This document shows, one piece after another, positions 1-8,224 of a DNA stretch of 64,000 bases (positions are counted from its first letter, which is position 1; every line of letters starts with the position of its first letter). This DNA is from Desertibaculum subflavum (GTDB lineage: Bacteria > Pseudomonadota > Alphaproteobacteria > Ferrovibrionales > Ferrovibrionaceae). The DNA is taken from NCBI GenBank assembly GCA_003576705.1, contig QOZS01000022.1, positions 1 through 64,000 on the forward strand, read 5' to 3'. The position numbers were made by a program, and so were the translations under genes. The notes under the pieces were generated by a model, which was not told the DNA's origin, ran no database searches, and saw nothing but the letters and a program-made list of their open reading frames with translations.

Positions 1-1
1 T

Positions 2-391
2 CTCGCCGGCGCGCCGGAAGCCGGCGCCAGGCCGGCCGACCGTGCGCTCGCCGGCGCCTTCGCGGCCGCGCTGCGCGCCGGCGACATGCCCGGCCTGATG
101 CGCCTGCTCGCGGGCGATGCGGTGCTGCTCTCCGACGGCGGCGGCAAGGCGGTCGCCGCGCGCAACCCGATCCTTGGCGCCGACCGGGTGGTGCGCTTCC
201 TGCTTGGCGTGCGGCGGAAGAACTACGCGCAGGCCAGGCTCGAGGGCGTGACCGTGAACGGCGCGCCGGGCTTCGCGCTCTATGTCGGCGACCGCCTTTC
301 CGGGCTCTATGCCTTCGCCGCCCGCGCAGGGCGCATCACCGCCGTCTACGTGGTGCGCAACCCGGACAAGCTCCGCACCTTCAGGGCCTAA
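2..391 (+). CDS. ECF41-type sigma factor, C-terminal part (5' truncated by window edge)
   Basis: Only the C-terminal SnoaL-like extension of an extracytoplasmic-function sigma factor of the ECF41/SigJ group is visible; the sigma2 and sigma4 domains lie outside the window. The frame is open from base 2. The visible part carries the marks of this group: a DGGGK motif about 45 residues in, a VNGAPG motif, and YVVRNPDKL near the C terminus. In ECF41 factors this extension replaces a separate anti-sigma factor and modulates RNA polymerase binding (family knowledge). The final TAA overlaps the stop of the convergent cytochrome gene by 4 bp. The group call is fairly sure; the target genes are unknown. 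Confidence 0.8.
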   Translation, partial: LAGAPEAGARPADRALAGAFAAALRAGDMPGLMRLLAGDAVLLSDGGGKAVAARNPILGADRVVRFLLGVRRKNYAQARLEGVTVNGAPGFALYVGDRLSGLYAFAARAGRITAVYVVRNPDKLRTFRA

Positions 392-951
392 GGCGCGCGC
401 TTGCGGCCGCTCCACATCGCGCGCACCAGGTTCTCGCCGTGCAGCAGGCTCGATGCCGCGACGCCGAGCAGGTGCAGCGCAATGCAGCCGAGCATCAGGT
501 TCGCCAGCGCCTCATGCACTTCCTCCAGAGCCTTGGAGCCCCAGAGCGCGTCGCTCGTCATCAGGATGCCGGTCGCGCATTGCAGGGTGAGCAATGCCAG
601 CATGACGACGATCATCGCACCGCCGGCCGGGTTGTGGCCAAGATGGCGCGGCGCCCGCCCACCCACCACCGTTCGGAGGTAGCCGGCGATGGCACTCGGC
701 CGGCGCACGAAGTCGCCGAAGCGAGCATGCCGGGTACCGACCACGCCCCAGATGAGACGCAGGCCCACCAGTCCGGCAATGCCGTAGCCGGCCGCGAGGT
801 GCAGCGCCTCGATCTCGTCGCCGCTCATGAAAGCGACGGAGAACAGGACGACCAGGCTCCAGTGGAACACCCGCACCAGCGGGTCCCACACTTTGACGGT
901 GGCCGGGGGCAGAGCGCCCCCGGTTTCCGTCCGATGCACGATCGATGTCAT
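388..951 (-). CDS. Cytochrome b561-type membrane protein
   Basis: A 187-residue integral membrane protein of the cytochrome b/b6 (Ni/Fe-hydrogenase b-type, CybB-like) family, expected to carry two b hemes in the inner membrane and to pass electrons between the quinone pool and a periplasmic partner. The sequence has four hydrophobic helices, with candidate heme-ligand histidines in VFHWS, ALHLAAG, VHEAL and ALHLLG. It lies 10 bp downstream of a small PepSY protein on the same strand, so the two probably form an operon. The PepSY-regulator-kinase operon is divergent from that pair. The electron donor and acceptor cannot be told from the sequence. Confidence 0.85.
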   Translation of the reverse strand: MTSIVHRTETGGALPPATVKVWDPLVRVFHWSLVVLFSVAFMSGDEIEALHLAAGYGIAGLVGLRLIWGVVGTRHARFGDFVRRPSAIAGYLRTVVGGRAPRHLGHNPAGGAMIVVMLALLTLQCATGILMTSDALWGSKALEEVHEALANLMLGCIALHLLGVAASSLLHGENLVRAMWSGRKRAP

Positions 952-961
952 CGGCGCACCG

Positions 962-1240
962 TCACAGCCGGCCGATGATCTCGCCCGAGGTCGGGTCGAC
1001 GAACAGCTCGACCCGGGCGCCGCTCGGATCGATGGTGTAGATCTCGCCGCAGGCGTTCTTCAGCTTGGCCTTGCGCACCTTGTAGCCCATCGCCTCGACC
1101 TTGGCCTGCAGGGCCTCGATGCTCATCCACTTGGCGGCCGGCGCGTCGGTGCAGGGCCGGCCCAGGCTGCCGGCCTGCGCGGTGGCGGCGCCGGCGGCGA
1201 TCGCCATCGCAAGGGTGGAAAGCAGAATGGTCTTACGCAT
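962..1240 (-). CDS. Small periplasmic PepSY-domain protein
   Basis: A 92-residue secreted protein with an N-terminal signal peptide (MRKTILLSTLAMAIAAGAAT, cleavage probably after AQA). The mature part matches the PepSY fold: an amphipathic helix (MSIEALQAKVEAMGYKV), then a strand-rich part ending in an E(L/I)FVDPTSGEII-like motif. PepSY proteins often accompany cytochrome b561 proteins and two-component systems; their exact role is mostly unknown. It probably shares an operon with the cytochrome b gene just downstream. A second PepSY gene lies divergently 151 bp away, so the same regulator may control both. Confidence 0.8.
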   Translation of the reverse strand: MRKTILLSTLAMAIAAGAATAQAGSLGRPCTDAPAAKWMSIEALQAKVEAMGYKVRKAKLKNACGEIYTIDPSGARVELFVDPTSGEIIGRL

Positions 1241-1331
1241 GTCATTCTCCCTGGCTTGGGGTTGTCGCCGCGTCGTGCGGCGGGAACGGCGCCACCATGG
1301 CGGCGCGGCGCTGACGCCCGCCTGATGGCCG

Positions 1332-1353
1332 CTGTCAGCTTCCTGTCAGCTTC
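1332..1353. promoter_or_regulatory. Two tandem 11-bp repeats, candidate response-regulator operator
   Basis: CTGTCAGCTTC occurs twice head to tail without a spacer (1332-1342 and 1343-1353), between two divergent PepSY genes and about 40 bp before the PepSY-regulator-kinase operon. OmpR/PhoB-family regulators typically bind direct repeats with an 11-bp period, one monomer per repeat. The site is therefore a good candidate for autoregulation by the regulator encoded at 1727-2392. Seen: the perfect repeat. Inferred: its function. Confidence 0.55.
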
Positions 1354-1391
1354 GCTGCGGCAGGATCGGGTATGGCTGCGGAGAGCGTGAC

Positions 1392-1724
1392 ATGACGCGG
1401 TTCCATGCATGGTTGCTGCTGCTGGCGCTGGCCGGGGACCTGGCCCGAGCGACGCCGGCACGCGCCGACGGGTACGACCACGAGCTGGCTCGCCGCGCCG
1501 TCGAGGCGGGCGAGGCGAAGCCGCTTGCCGAAATCCTGCCGCTGGTCCGCGAGCGCTTCGGTGGCGAGCTGGTCGGGATCGAGTTCGAGCGCGAGGGCGG
1601 CGTCTGGATCTACGAATTCAAGGTGGTCGACACGTCCGGCCGGAAGACAGAGATCTATGTCAATGCCCTGACCGGCGCCGTGGTGCAGGTGAAGGACAAA
1701 GGCCGGCACCGGGGCAAGGGCTGA
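1392..1724 (+). CDS. PepSY-domain protein, first gene of a two-component operon
   Basis: A 110-residue protein with a signal peptide (MTRFHAWLLLLALAGDLARA, cleavage likely near ATPARA) and one PepSY domain. The core shows the helix LAEILPLVRERFGGELVGIE, then the strand EGGVWIYEFKVVD and the ending IYVNALTGAVVQVKD, typical of the family. It is the first gene of an operon with an OmpR-type regulator (2 bp between stop and next start) and a kinase. A periplasmic PepSY protein in such an operon may act as an accessory sensor or an inhibitor of a periplasmic partner; this role is inference. Confidence 0.8.
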   Translation: MTRFHAWLLLLALAGDLARATPARADGYDHELARRAVEAGEAKPLAEILPLVRERFGGELVGIEFEREGGVWIYEFKVVDTSGRKTEIYVNALTGAVVQVKDKGRHRGKG

Positions 1725-1726
1725 GC

Positions 1727-2392
1727 ATGCGTATCCTGCTGGTGGAGGACGATCCGCGCATCGCCGCCGACGTGGCGCGCGCGCTGACGGCCGCCGGCTA
1801 TGTGGTGGAGTCCGTGGCCGACGGCGAAGAGGCCTGGTTCCGCGGCGACACCGAGGACTATGCCGCGATCGTGCTCGATCTCGGCCTGCCCGGCATGGAC
1901 GGGCTCTCGGTGCTGAAGCGCTGGCGGCGCGGCGGCAGCGCCATTCCCGTCCTGGTGCTGAGCGCGCGCGGCAACTGGGCCGAGCGGGTCGAGGGCATCG
2001 ATGCCGGCGCCGACGACTACCTGCCGAAGCCGTTCCGCATGGAGGAGCTGCTGTCGCGCTTGCGCGCCGTCATCCGCCGCGCCGGCGGGCATGCCGCGCC
2101 GCTGTTCGAGATCGGCGATCTTGCGCTCGACCCGCGGCAGATGAAGGTGACATTGCGCGGCGTAGCCGTGCCCTTGTCGCCGCTCGAGTACCGTCTGCTC
2201 GCCTATCTGATGCACCGTCAGGGGGAGGTGGTGTCGCAGCTCGAGCTGACCGAGCATGTCTATGTCCAGGACCACGAGCGGGATTCCAACGCCATAGAAG
2301 TGCTGGTCGGCCGGGTGCGCCGCAAGATCGGTGCGGAGCTGATCGAGACGCGCCGCGGCTTCGGTTACCTCGTTCCAAGAGCCGAGGAATGA
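1727..2392 (+). CDS. OmpR/PhoB-family response regulator
   Basis: A 221-residue DNA-binding response regulator. Residues 1-115 form the receiver domain with the acidic pair ED at 8-9, phosphoacceptor Asp51 (in IVLDLGLPGMDG), a Ser/Ala switch near 79 and Lys101 (in YLPKPF). Residues 125-221 form the winged-helix output domain, ending in the usual ETRRGFGYLVP. The start ATG follows the PepSY stop by two bases, and its own stop overlaps the kinase start (ATGA), so the three genes are coupled. It resembles QseB/PmrA/TctD-type regulators. Its likely target is the 11-bp tandem repeat at 1332-1353 (inference). Confidence 0.92.
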   Translation: MRILLVEDDPRIAADVARALTAAGYVVESVADGEEAWFRGDTEDYAAIVLDLGLPGMDGLSVLKRWRRGGSAIPVLVLSARGNWAERVEGIDAGADDYLPKPFRMEELLSRLRAVIRRAGGHAAPLFEIGDLALDPRQMKVTLRGVAVPLSPLEYRLLAYLMHRQGEVVSQLELTEHVYVQDHERDSNAIEVLVGRVRRKIGAELIETRRGFGYLVPRAEE

Positions 2393-3777
2393 GTGGGCGT
2401 TCGCTGCGGCTGCGCCTGGTCGCCGGCGGCGCCGCGGCGCTGGCCGTCGCTCTGATCGCTGCCGCCTTCGGCCTCGCGCTGCTGTTCGAGCGACACGCCA
2501 CAAGAGTGGTATCCGACGAGCTCGAAGTGGTGTTGCGCCAGCTTGCCGGCGCAGCGGAGGTCGGCTCTGACGGTCGCCTGCTGCTCACCGGGCAGCCGGC
2601 CGATCCGCGTTTCGCGGTGCCGCTCTCCGGCCTCTACTGGCAGGTCGGCGACGACCGCGGCGATGTGCTGCGCTCGCGCTCGCTGTGGGACACGGTGCTG
2701 GCCCTTCCGGACGATCGTCCCTTGCCGTCGGCGGTGCACCATCACGAGATCGGCGGTCCCGCGGGGCAACAGCTTCTGATCGCCGAGCGGATGCTGCGCC
2801 TGGCCGATGGCGAGCAGGATCGGCTGGTGCGCCTCGCCGTGGCAGCCGATCGCGTGCGAATCGAAGGGCCGCGCGCTGCTTTCATTGCCGACCTGCTGCC
2901 GGCGCTAGGCCTGCTCGGTCTGCTGCTGGCCGGCGCGGCGTGGGTGCAGATCGGCCTCGGCCTGGCGCCGCTCGCCGCCATCCGGCGCGGCGTTGCCGCC
3001 GTCAGGGCCGGCGCTTCGCACCGGCTCGTCACCGACGTCCCGGCCGAGGTGCGGCCGCTGGTCGAGGAAGTGAATGCGCTGCTGGCGGCACAGGAGGCGG
3101 CGGTCGAACGCGCTCGCGGCCGCGCCGCCGATTTGGCGCATGGGCTGAAGACGCCGCTCGCCGCGCTCGCCGCCGACAGCCGCCGCCTGCGCGAGCGCGG
3201 CCAGGCGGATGTTGCTGCCGACCTGGAGCAGCTCGGCGATGCGATGCGGCGCCATGTCGAGCGCGAGTTGGTGCGCGCGCGCCTGCAGGGCGGGGGGCGG
3301 CGCCCGGCGGGCGCAACGGCGCTGGCACCAGTGCTCGATGGCGTGGTCGCGACCCTGGCCCGCACGCCGGCCGGCGCGCGGGTGCGCTTCGAGATCTCCG
3401 TAGCGGCCGACCAGACGATGCCGTTCGAGCGGGCCGATCTCGCCGAGATTCTCGGCAACCTGCTCGACAACGCGGCCCGTCACGCGCGCTCGCGCGTCCG
3501 CGTGCGGGCAAAGGGGGCGGGCGCAGTCACCACGCTCACTGTCGAAGATGACGGGCCCGGCGTGCCCGAGCCGGCCCGCGACGCGGTGATCCGGCGCGGC
3601 GCCCGTCTCGACCAGAGCCCTGGCAGCGGGCTAGGTCTCGCCATCGTGCAGGAGGTGGCAGAGGATTACGGCTGGCATCTGACCCTCGCCACATCGTCTT
3701 TGGGCGGCTTGGCCGCAACCATGAGGCCGGGAGCATCCGTTTTCCATAATGATCAAAATAAATTGCAGATCTTGTGA
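2389..3777 (+). CDS. Sensor histidine kinase (PhoQ/QseC-like)
   Basis: A 462-residue inner-membrane histidine kinase with transmembrane segments at about 12-33 and 166-188 flanking a periplasmic sensor of about 130 residues. A HAMP-like linker follows, then the H-box ADLAHGLKTPLAAL with the phosphorylated His near 251. The ATPase domain has an N-box (LGNLLDNAARHA), DDGPGVP and GSGLGLAI. It starts inside the regulator stop codon (ATGA). Odd point: after the usual kinase ending (GGLAATMR) the protein runs on for about 15 residues (PGASVFHNDQNKLQIL) encoded in a very AT-rich tract, suggesting that the original 3' end was replaced or shifted by an insertion or deletion. Confidence 0.9.
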   Translation: MSGRSLRLRLVAGGAAALAVALIAAAFGLALLFERHATRVVSDELEVVLRQLAGAAEVGSDGRLLLTGQPADPRFAVPLSGLYWQVGDDRGDVLRSRSLWDTVLALPDDRPLPSAVHHHEIGGPAGQQLLIAERMLRLADGEQDRLVRLAVAADRVRIEGPRAAFIADLLPALGLLGLLLAGAAWVQIGLGLAPLAAIRRGVAAVRAGASHRLVTDVPAEVRPLVEEVNALLAAQEAAVERARGRAADLAHGLKTPLAALAADSRRLRERGQADVAADLEQLGDAMRRHVERELVRARLQGGGRRPAGATALAPVLDGVVATLARTPAGARVRFEISVAADQTMPFERADLAEILGNLLDNAARHARSRVRVRAKGAGAVTTLTVEDDGPGVPEPARDAVIRRGARLDQSPGSGLGLAIVQEVAEDYGWHLTLATSSLGGLAATMRPGASVFHNDQNKLQIL

Positions 3778-3803
3778 TATTATTGTATTATAAGAGAAAG
3801 AAA
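3740..3803. other. AT-rich tract in a GC-rich genome
   Basis: Fifty of these 64 bases are A or T, against a surrounding GC content well above 60 percent. The tract covers the last codons of the kinase and the start of the 266-bp gap before the amidase. It may hold a promoter for the downstream operon or be the scar of a lost element. No inverted repeat or target-site duplication was seen. Confidence 0.5.
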
Positions 3804-3864
3804 CGCTGGGTTTCCGGGATGTGCGTCTCTACGAACCTCGCCTCGCCTCGCCGCCGGCTGACGG

Positions 3865-3950
3865 CCGCGGAACAGAAGCGCCGCGGAACAGAAGCGCCGC
3901 GGAACAGAAGCGCCGCGGAACAGGCGTGCCGCGGAACAGATGCGCCGCGG
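3865..3950. repeat. 16-bp tandem repeat, five copies plus a partial sixth
   Basis: The unit CCGCGGAACAGAAGCG is repeated exactly three times (3865-3912), then twice with changes (3913-3928 and 3929-3944), followed by the first six bases of a sixth copy (3945-3950). The 16-bp period is not a multiple of three, and no plausible gene spans it, so it is a non-coding minisatellite-like repeat in the gap upstream of the amidase. Besides this repeat and the AT-rich tract, nothing else was recognised in 3778-4043. The CCGCGG core is itself palindromic. Copy number may vary between strains. Confidence 0.85.
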
Positions 3951-4043
3951 CTCCCGCGATTGCCCCGAAGGCGACTCGCTTGGCCTCCGCCGCCTGCCCT
4001 AGGATGGCGCCATAGCCAAGGGGCCATACCAAGGGGAAGCTCC

Positions 4044-5480
4044 ATGAGCGGCATTCCGGACTACGACAGCTACGATGCTCTCGGACTGGCCGGGCTGGTG
4101 GCAGGCAAGCAGGTCACCGCGGGCGAGCTGCTCGACGAAGCCGTGCGCCGCACCGAGAAGGTCAACGGCCAGATCAATGCCGTGACGGTGCGCCTCTACG
4201 ACGAGGCGAAGGCGCAGATCGCGGGCGGCCTGCCGCAGGGCTCGTTCAGCGGCGTTCCCTTCCTGCTGAAGGATCTCGGCGCGCTGCTGGCCGGCACACG
4301 CACCACCTTCGGCTCGCGCCTCTATGCCGAGTTCGTCGCCGATCACGACACCGAACTGGTGTCGCGCTACAAGCGCGCCGGCTTGGTTATCTTCGGCAAG
4401 TCCGCCTCGCCGGAGATGGGCATCAGCCCCTCGACCGAGCCCGCTTTGTTCGGCCCCTGCCGCAGCCCCTGGAGCCTGGAACACAGTGCCGGCGGTTCCT
4501 CCGGCGGTGCGGCGGCGGCGGTCGCCGCGCGCGTGCTGCCGCTCGCGCATGCGACCGATGGCGGCGGCTCGATCCGCATCCCGGCCTCGGCCTGCGGCCT
4601 GTTCGGCCTGAAGCCGACCCGCGCCCGCACGCCGTCCGGCCCCGATGTCGGCGAAGGCTGGGGCGGGCAGAGCATCGCCCATGCCGTCAGCCTCAGCGTG
4701 CGCGACAGCGCCGCGCTGCTGGACGCCTCGGCCGGGCCGGATATCGGCGATCCCTATTGGGCGCCGCCGCCGAGGCGGCCGTTCCTCGACGAGGTCGGTG
4801 CCGATCCCGGCAAGCTCCGCATCGCGGTGACCACGGTGCCGTGGAACGGCGAGCCGGTGGATGCCGAATGCAAGCTTGCCGCCGAGCAGGCGGCCAAGCT
4901 CTGCGAGAGCCTCGGCCATGTGGTCGATTTCGCCACGCCGGTCTTCGATGCCGAGGCCTTGCGCAACGCCACCCGTATCATCGTCGCCGCGAACGTGCGC
5001 AACGTGCTGGAGCTGCGCGCCGCCGCGCTCGGCCGCGCTCTGAAGCCGGACGATGTGGAGCCGCTCACCTTCTCGCTCGCGCAATCGGCCGACAAGTACA
5101 ACGCGATGGACTACGCGCGCTCGGTCAATGTCCTGCATCGCACCGGCCGCATCGTCGCGCATTTCCTGGGCAAGTGGGACGTGCTGCTGACGCCGACCAT
5201 GTGCCAGCAGCCCTGGCCGCTCGGCGTGCTGTCGCTGTCGAACCCGGACGGCGATGCCTTCGCGACGGCGGTCAACCGCTCGATCGGCTTCACCTCGCTG
5301 TTCAACGCGACCGGCAATCCGGCCATGTCGGTGCCGCTGCACTGGACGGCCAAGGGGCTGCCGGTCGGCGTGCAGTTCGTCGGCCGTTTCGGCGACGAGG
5401 CCACCCTGTTCCGCCTCGCCGCCCAGCTCGAAGCGGCGAAGCCCTGGATCGCCCGGCGGCCGCCGGTGGTGGCGGCATGA
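4044..5480 (+). CDS. Amidase-signature hydrolase (6-aminohexanoate cyclic-dimer hydrolase-like)
   Basis: A 478-residue amidase-signature enzyme, which hydrolyses C-N amide bonds in the cytoplasm. The Ser-cisSer-Lys triad is visible: Lys76 (FLLKDL), cis-Ser152 in HSAGGSSGG, and nucleophile Ser176 in DGGGSIRIPA. The region after the core (GDPYWAPPPRRPFL) resembles the nylon-dimer hydrolase (NylA) branch. Start chosen at the ATG preceded by AAGGGGAAG (4031-4039); an in-frame extension upstream runs through the tandem repeat and is rejected. Its stop overlaps the desaturase start (ATGA), so the two are coupled. The true substrate is unknown; the subfamily name is by resemblance only. Confidence 0.88.
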   Translation: MSGIPDYDSYDALGLAGLVAGKQVTAGELLDEAVRRTEKVNGQINAVTVRLYDEAKAQIAGGLPQGSFSGVPFLLKDLGALLAGTRTTFGSRLYAEFVADHDTELVSRYKRAGLVIFGKSASPEMGISPSTEPALFGPCRSPWSLEHSAGGSSGGAAAAVAARVLPLAHATDGGGSIRIPASACGLFGLKPTRARTPSGPDVGEGWGGQSIAHAVSLSVRDSAALLDASAGPDIGDPYWAPPPRRPFLDEVGADPGKLRIAVTTVPWNGEPVDAECKLAAEQAAKLCESLGHVVDFATPVFDAEALRNATRIIVAANVRNVLELRAAALGRALKPDDVEPLTFSLAQSADKYNAMDYARSVNVLHRTGRIVAHFLGKWDVLLTPTMCQQPWPLGVLSLSNPDGDAFATAVNRSIGFTSLFNATGNPAMSVPLHWTAKGLPVGVQFVGRFGDEATLFRLAAQLEAAKPWIARRPPVVAA

Positions 5481-6379
5481 CGCCTGGCGCGGCGCGGCGC
5501 ATCCTGCCGCCGGACGAGTTGAAGGTGCTGTCGGTGCGGGCCGATCTGCCCGGCCTTGTCCGCACTGCCGTCCACGCGGCGGCCATCGCCGCCGGCGCCG
5601 CCCTGGTCTGGGCATCGCTCGGCACCTGGTTTGTATGGCCGGCGATGTTCGCGCATGGGCTGACTTTGGTCACGCTGTTCGCGCCGCTGCACGAGAGCGT
5701 GCACTACACCGCCTTCCGCTCGCGCCGCCTGGCCGAGATCGTCGGTTGGGTCAGCGGCGTGGCGATCGGCTGGAACGCGCCCTACTACCGCTACTTCCAC
5801 CTCGCGCATCACCGCTACACCCAGGATCCGCTGCGCGACCCGGAGCTGACCGTGGCCGTGCCCACCGGCTGGCTCTCCTTCGCGCTCCGTCTCTCCGGCT
5901 GGACGCATTGGAAGAACCGCTTGCTCGAGCTCTGGGATATCGGCCGCGGCGCGTTCGGGCCGCGTGCCGATTGGATACCGGCTTCGGCGCGCGCCGGCGT
6001 CGTGCGCTCGGTGCGTCTGCAGATCGTTTTCTACGCCGCCATCGCCGCGCTCTCGCTCGCGACCGGGTCGATGGCCGTTCTGTGGTACTGGCTGATCCCG
6101 GTGGTTATCGCGCAGCCGGCCTTGCGCGCCTGGCTCCTCTGCGAGCACACGCTCTGCCCGGAGACCGACGACCCGCTGGTCAATACGCGGACCACGCTGG
6201 TGCCGGCCTTGATGCGGCTCCTGATGTGGAACATGCCGTTCCATGCCGAGCATCACCTCTACCCGCAGATCCCGTTCCACGCACTGCCGGCGGCGCATGA
6301 AAGATTGCGGCCGCATTTCGCGCATGTGGTCCGCGGCTATGGGCCGACGCTGGCAGCGATCAGGACGAACTTCCGATGA
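5477..6379 (+). CDS. Membrane fatty acid desaturase/hydroxylase-type protein
   Basis: A 300-residue integral membrane di-iron enzyme of the fatty acid desaturase superfamily. All three histidine boxes are present: HESVH (72-76), HLAHH (108-112) and HAEHH (256-260), with hydrophobic helices between them (about 35-70, 85-100, 180-215). Such enzymes desaturate or hydroxylate acyl chains or other lipophilic substrates using O2 and an electron donor. It overlaps the amidase upstream and the alpha/beta hydrolase downstream by 4 bp each (ATGA). This coupling suggests a joint catabolic or lipid-modifying pathway rather than housekeeping lipid desaturation. The substrate is unknown. Confidence 0.85.
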   Translation: MTPGAARRILPPDELKVLSVRADLPGLVRTAVHAAAIAAGAALVWASLGTWFVWPAMFAHGLTLVTLFAPLHESVHYTAFRSRRLAEIVGWVSGVAIGWNAPYYRYFHLAHHRYTQDPLRDPELTVAVPTGWLSFALRLSGWTHWKNRLLELWDIGRGAFGPRADWIPASARAGVVRSVRLQIVFYAAIAALSLATGSMAVLWYWLIPVVIAQPALRAWLLCEHTLCPETDDPLVNTRTTLVPALMRLLMWNMPFHAEHHLYPQIPFHALPAAHERLRPHFAHVVRGYGPTLAAIRTNFR

Positions 6380-7398
6380 CGACCGGAAAGGCCGGCATCT
6401 TCCAGCTCGGCGACGTGAAGCTGCAATGCGGCGTCACCTATCGCGGCATGCAGCTCAGCTACAAGGCCTTCGGCCAACTCGATGCCACGAAATCGAATGC
6501 CATCGTCTTCCCGACCTCGTATCAGGCCAAGCACACCGACATCCAGCACATGGTCGGGCCGGGCCGCGCGCTCGACCCCGCGCGCTGGTTCATCGTCATC
6601 CTCGACCAGTTCGGCAACGGGCTGTCGTCCAGCCCGAGCAATGCCGAGCCGCCGCTCGACAAGGACCGCTTTCCGCGCATCACCGTCTACGACAACGTGA
6701 TGGCGCAGCGCCGGCTGATGGTCGAGCTGTTCGGCGTCGACCGCCTGCATGCCGCGGTCGGCTGGTCGATGGGCGCGCAGCAGAGCTATCACTGGGCGGC
6801 GCTGTTTCCGGACGCGGTGCCGCGCGTCGCCGCGATCTGCGGCTCGGCCCGGACGGCACCGCACAATGTGGTGTTCCTCGAAGGCGTGAAGGCGGCGCTG
6901 ACCACCGATCCGGCTTGGCGCGGTGGCTGGTTCGACGGCGTGCCCGAGCGGGGCCTGCGCGCCGTCGCCCGCATCTATGCCGGCTGGGCACTGTCGCAGA
7001 CTTGGTACCGCGAGGAGCGCTGGCGCGGTCTCGGCTATGCCAGCCTGGAAGACTGCTTGATCCACGACTGGGAGGCGAACTGGCTCAGGCGCGACGCCGC
7101 CAATGCGCTCTGCCAGCTCGCCGCCTGGAAACATGCCGATATCAGCGCGAACGAGCTCTATAACGGCGATCTCGCGGCGGCGCTGCGGGCGATCAAGGCG
7201 CGGGTGCTGCTGATGCCGGGCGACCACGACCTCTATTTCCAGGTCGCCGACAACCAGGCGGAGATGCAGCACCTGCGCAATGCGGAGCTGGTGCCGATCC
7301 CGTCGGTCTGGGGTCACCGCGCCGGCAACCCGACCGCCGCCAATCCGGAGGACCGCGCCTTCGTCGACGCCGCGCTCAAGCGCCTTCTCGAGTCTTGA
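6376..7398 (+). CDS. Alpha/beta-fold hydrolase, homoserine O-acetyltransferase (MetX)-like
   Basis: A 340-residue alpha/beta hydrolase of the MetX-like group. The nucleophile elbow is GWSMGAQQ with Ser131. The acid is probably the Asp in [10 protein letters not shown], and the catalytic His sits in VWGHRAGNP near the C terminus. Members include true acyltransferases and esterase-like enzymes, so I do not assign metX. It is the last gene of the coupled amidase-desaturase-hydrolase operon. Its final 23 bp overlap the 3' end of rsmA on the other strand, so the two transcripts converge and overlap. Confidence 0.82.
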   Translation: MTTGKAGIFQLGDVKLQCGVTYRGMQLSYKAFGQLDATKSNAIVFPTSYQAKHTDIQHMVGPGRALDPARWFIVILDQFGNGLSSSPSNAEPPLDKDRFPRITVYDNVMAQRRLMVELFGVDRLHAAVGWSMGAQQSYHWAALFPDAVPRVAAICGSARTAPHNVVFLEGVKAALTTDPAWRGGWFDGVPERGLRAVARIYAGWALSQTWYREERWRGLGYASLEDCLIHDWEANWLRRDAANALCQLAAWKHADISANELYNGDLAAALRAIKARVLLMPGDHDLYFQVADNQAEMQHLRNAELVPIPSVWGHRAGNPTAANPEDRAFVDAALKRLLES

Positions 7399-8224
7399 GC
7401 GCGCGGGCGAGGGCGCAGAAGCCTTCGATCGGAATTTCCTCGGCGCGCCGCGTCGGCGCGATGCCGGCTTCGGCGAGCAGGGCCTCCGCGTCGCCCAGCG
7501 CCTTCAGGCTGCCGCGCAGCATCTTGCGGCGCTGGCCGAAGGCGGCGGCGGTGACGCGCTCCAGGGTGGCGCGGTCGGTCGGGGCGAGCGGCGCCTCGCG
7601 CGGGATCAGCTCGACCACGCTCGATTCCACCTTGGGCGGCGGCGTGAAGGCGCGGGCTGGGACATCGAACTGTCGGCGCACCTTGTGGCTCCACTGCGCG
7701 ATCACGGCAAGGCGGCCGTACGAGGCGCTGCCCGGCGGCGCGGCGAGCCGCTCCACCACCTCCTTCTGCAGCATCACCGTGATGCTCGCGAACGGCGGCT
7801 CGCACGCCAGCCATCGCAGCAGCAGCGCGGTGCCGATGTTGTAGGGCAGGTTGGCGACGATGCGGACCGGCCGGCCGCGGGCGAACAGGGCTGCCGGGTC
7901 GAAAGCGAGCGCATCGGCCTCGATCACCTCGATCCGGCCGGGATAGGCGGCGATCAGCGGCTGCAGCGCGGCCACCGCGCGGGCATCGCGCTCCACCGCC
8001 ACCACCTCGGCGGCGCCTTCGGCCAGCAGTGCGCGCGTCAGGCCGCCGGGGCCGGGGCCGATCTCCAGCACGGTCGCGTTCTGGATGTCGCCGGCGGCGC
8101 GGGCGATGCGGCGGGTCAGGTTGAGGTCGAGCAGGAAGTGCTGGCCGAGGCTCTTCTTCGCCGCCAGGCCGGCCGCCGCGATCACCTCGCGGAGCGGCGG
8201 CAGCGCCGGTTCATCCGCCGGCAT
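7376..8224 (-). CDS. rsmA: 16S rRNA (adenine1518/1519-N6) dimethyltransferase
   Basis: A 282-residue RsmA/KsgA enzyme. It dimethylates two adjacent adenines in helix 45 of 16S rRNA during 30S maturation, using S-adenosylmethionine. Visible signatures are [11 protein letters not shown] at the start, SAM motif I ([12 protein letters not shown]), motif IV (NLPYNIG) and the C-terminal KVESSVVEL region. The length is normal. It is the last gene of the minus-strand group lptD-surA-pdxA-rsmA, a common proteobacterial order. It overlaps pdxA by 14 bp at its 5' end and the MetX-like gene by 23 bp at its 3' end. Confidence 0.96.
   Translation of the reverse strand: MPADEPALPPLREVIAAAGLAAKKSLGQHFLLDLNLTRRIARAAGDIQNATVLEIGPGPGGLTRALLAEGAAEVVAVERDARAVAALQPLIAAYPGRIEVIEADALAFDPAALFARGRPVRIVANLPYNIGTALLLRWLACEPPFASITVMLQKEVVERLAAPPGSASYGRLAVIAQWSHKVRRQFDVPARAFTPPPKVESSVVELIPREAPLAPTDRATLERVTAAAFGQRRKMLRGSLKALGDAEALLAEAGIAPTRRAEEIPIEGFCALARALKTREGA

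Noticed and set aside
3865..3950. Tandem 16-bp repeat as a possible CRISPR array
   Set aside because: Units abut without spacers and are too short; no cas genes are nearby.
6376..7398. Naming this gene metX (homoserine O-acetyltransferase)
   Set aside because: The fold and triad fit, but MetX-like proteins include many esterases, and the operon (amidase, desaturase) does not point to methionine synthesis.
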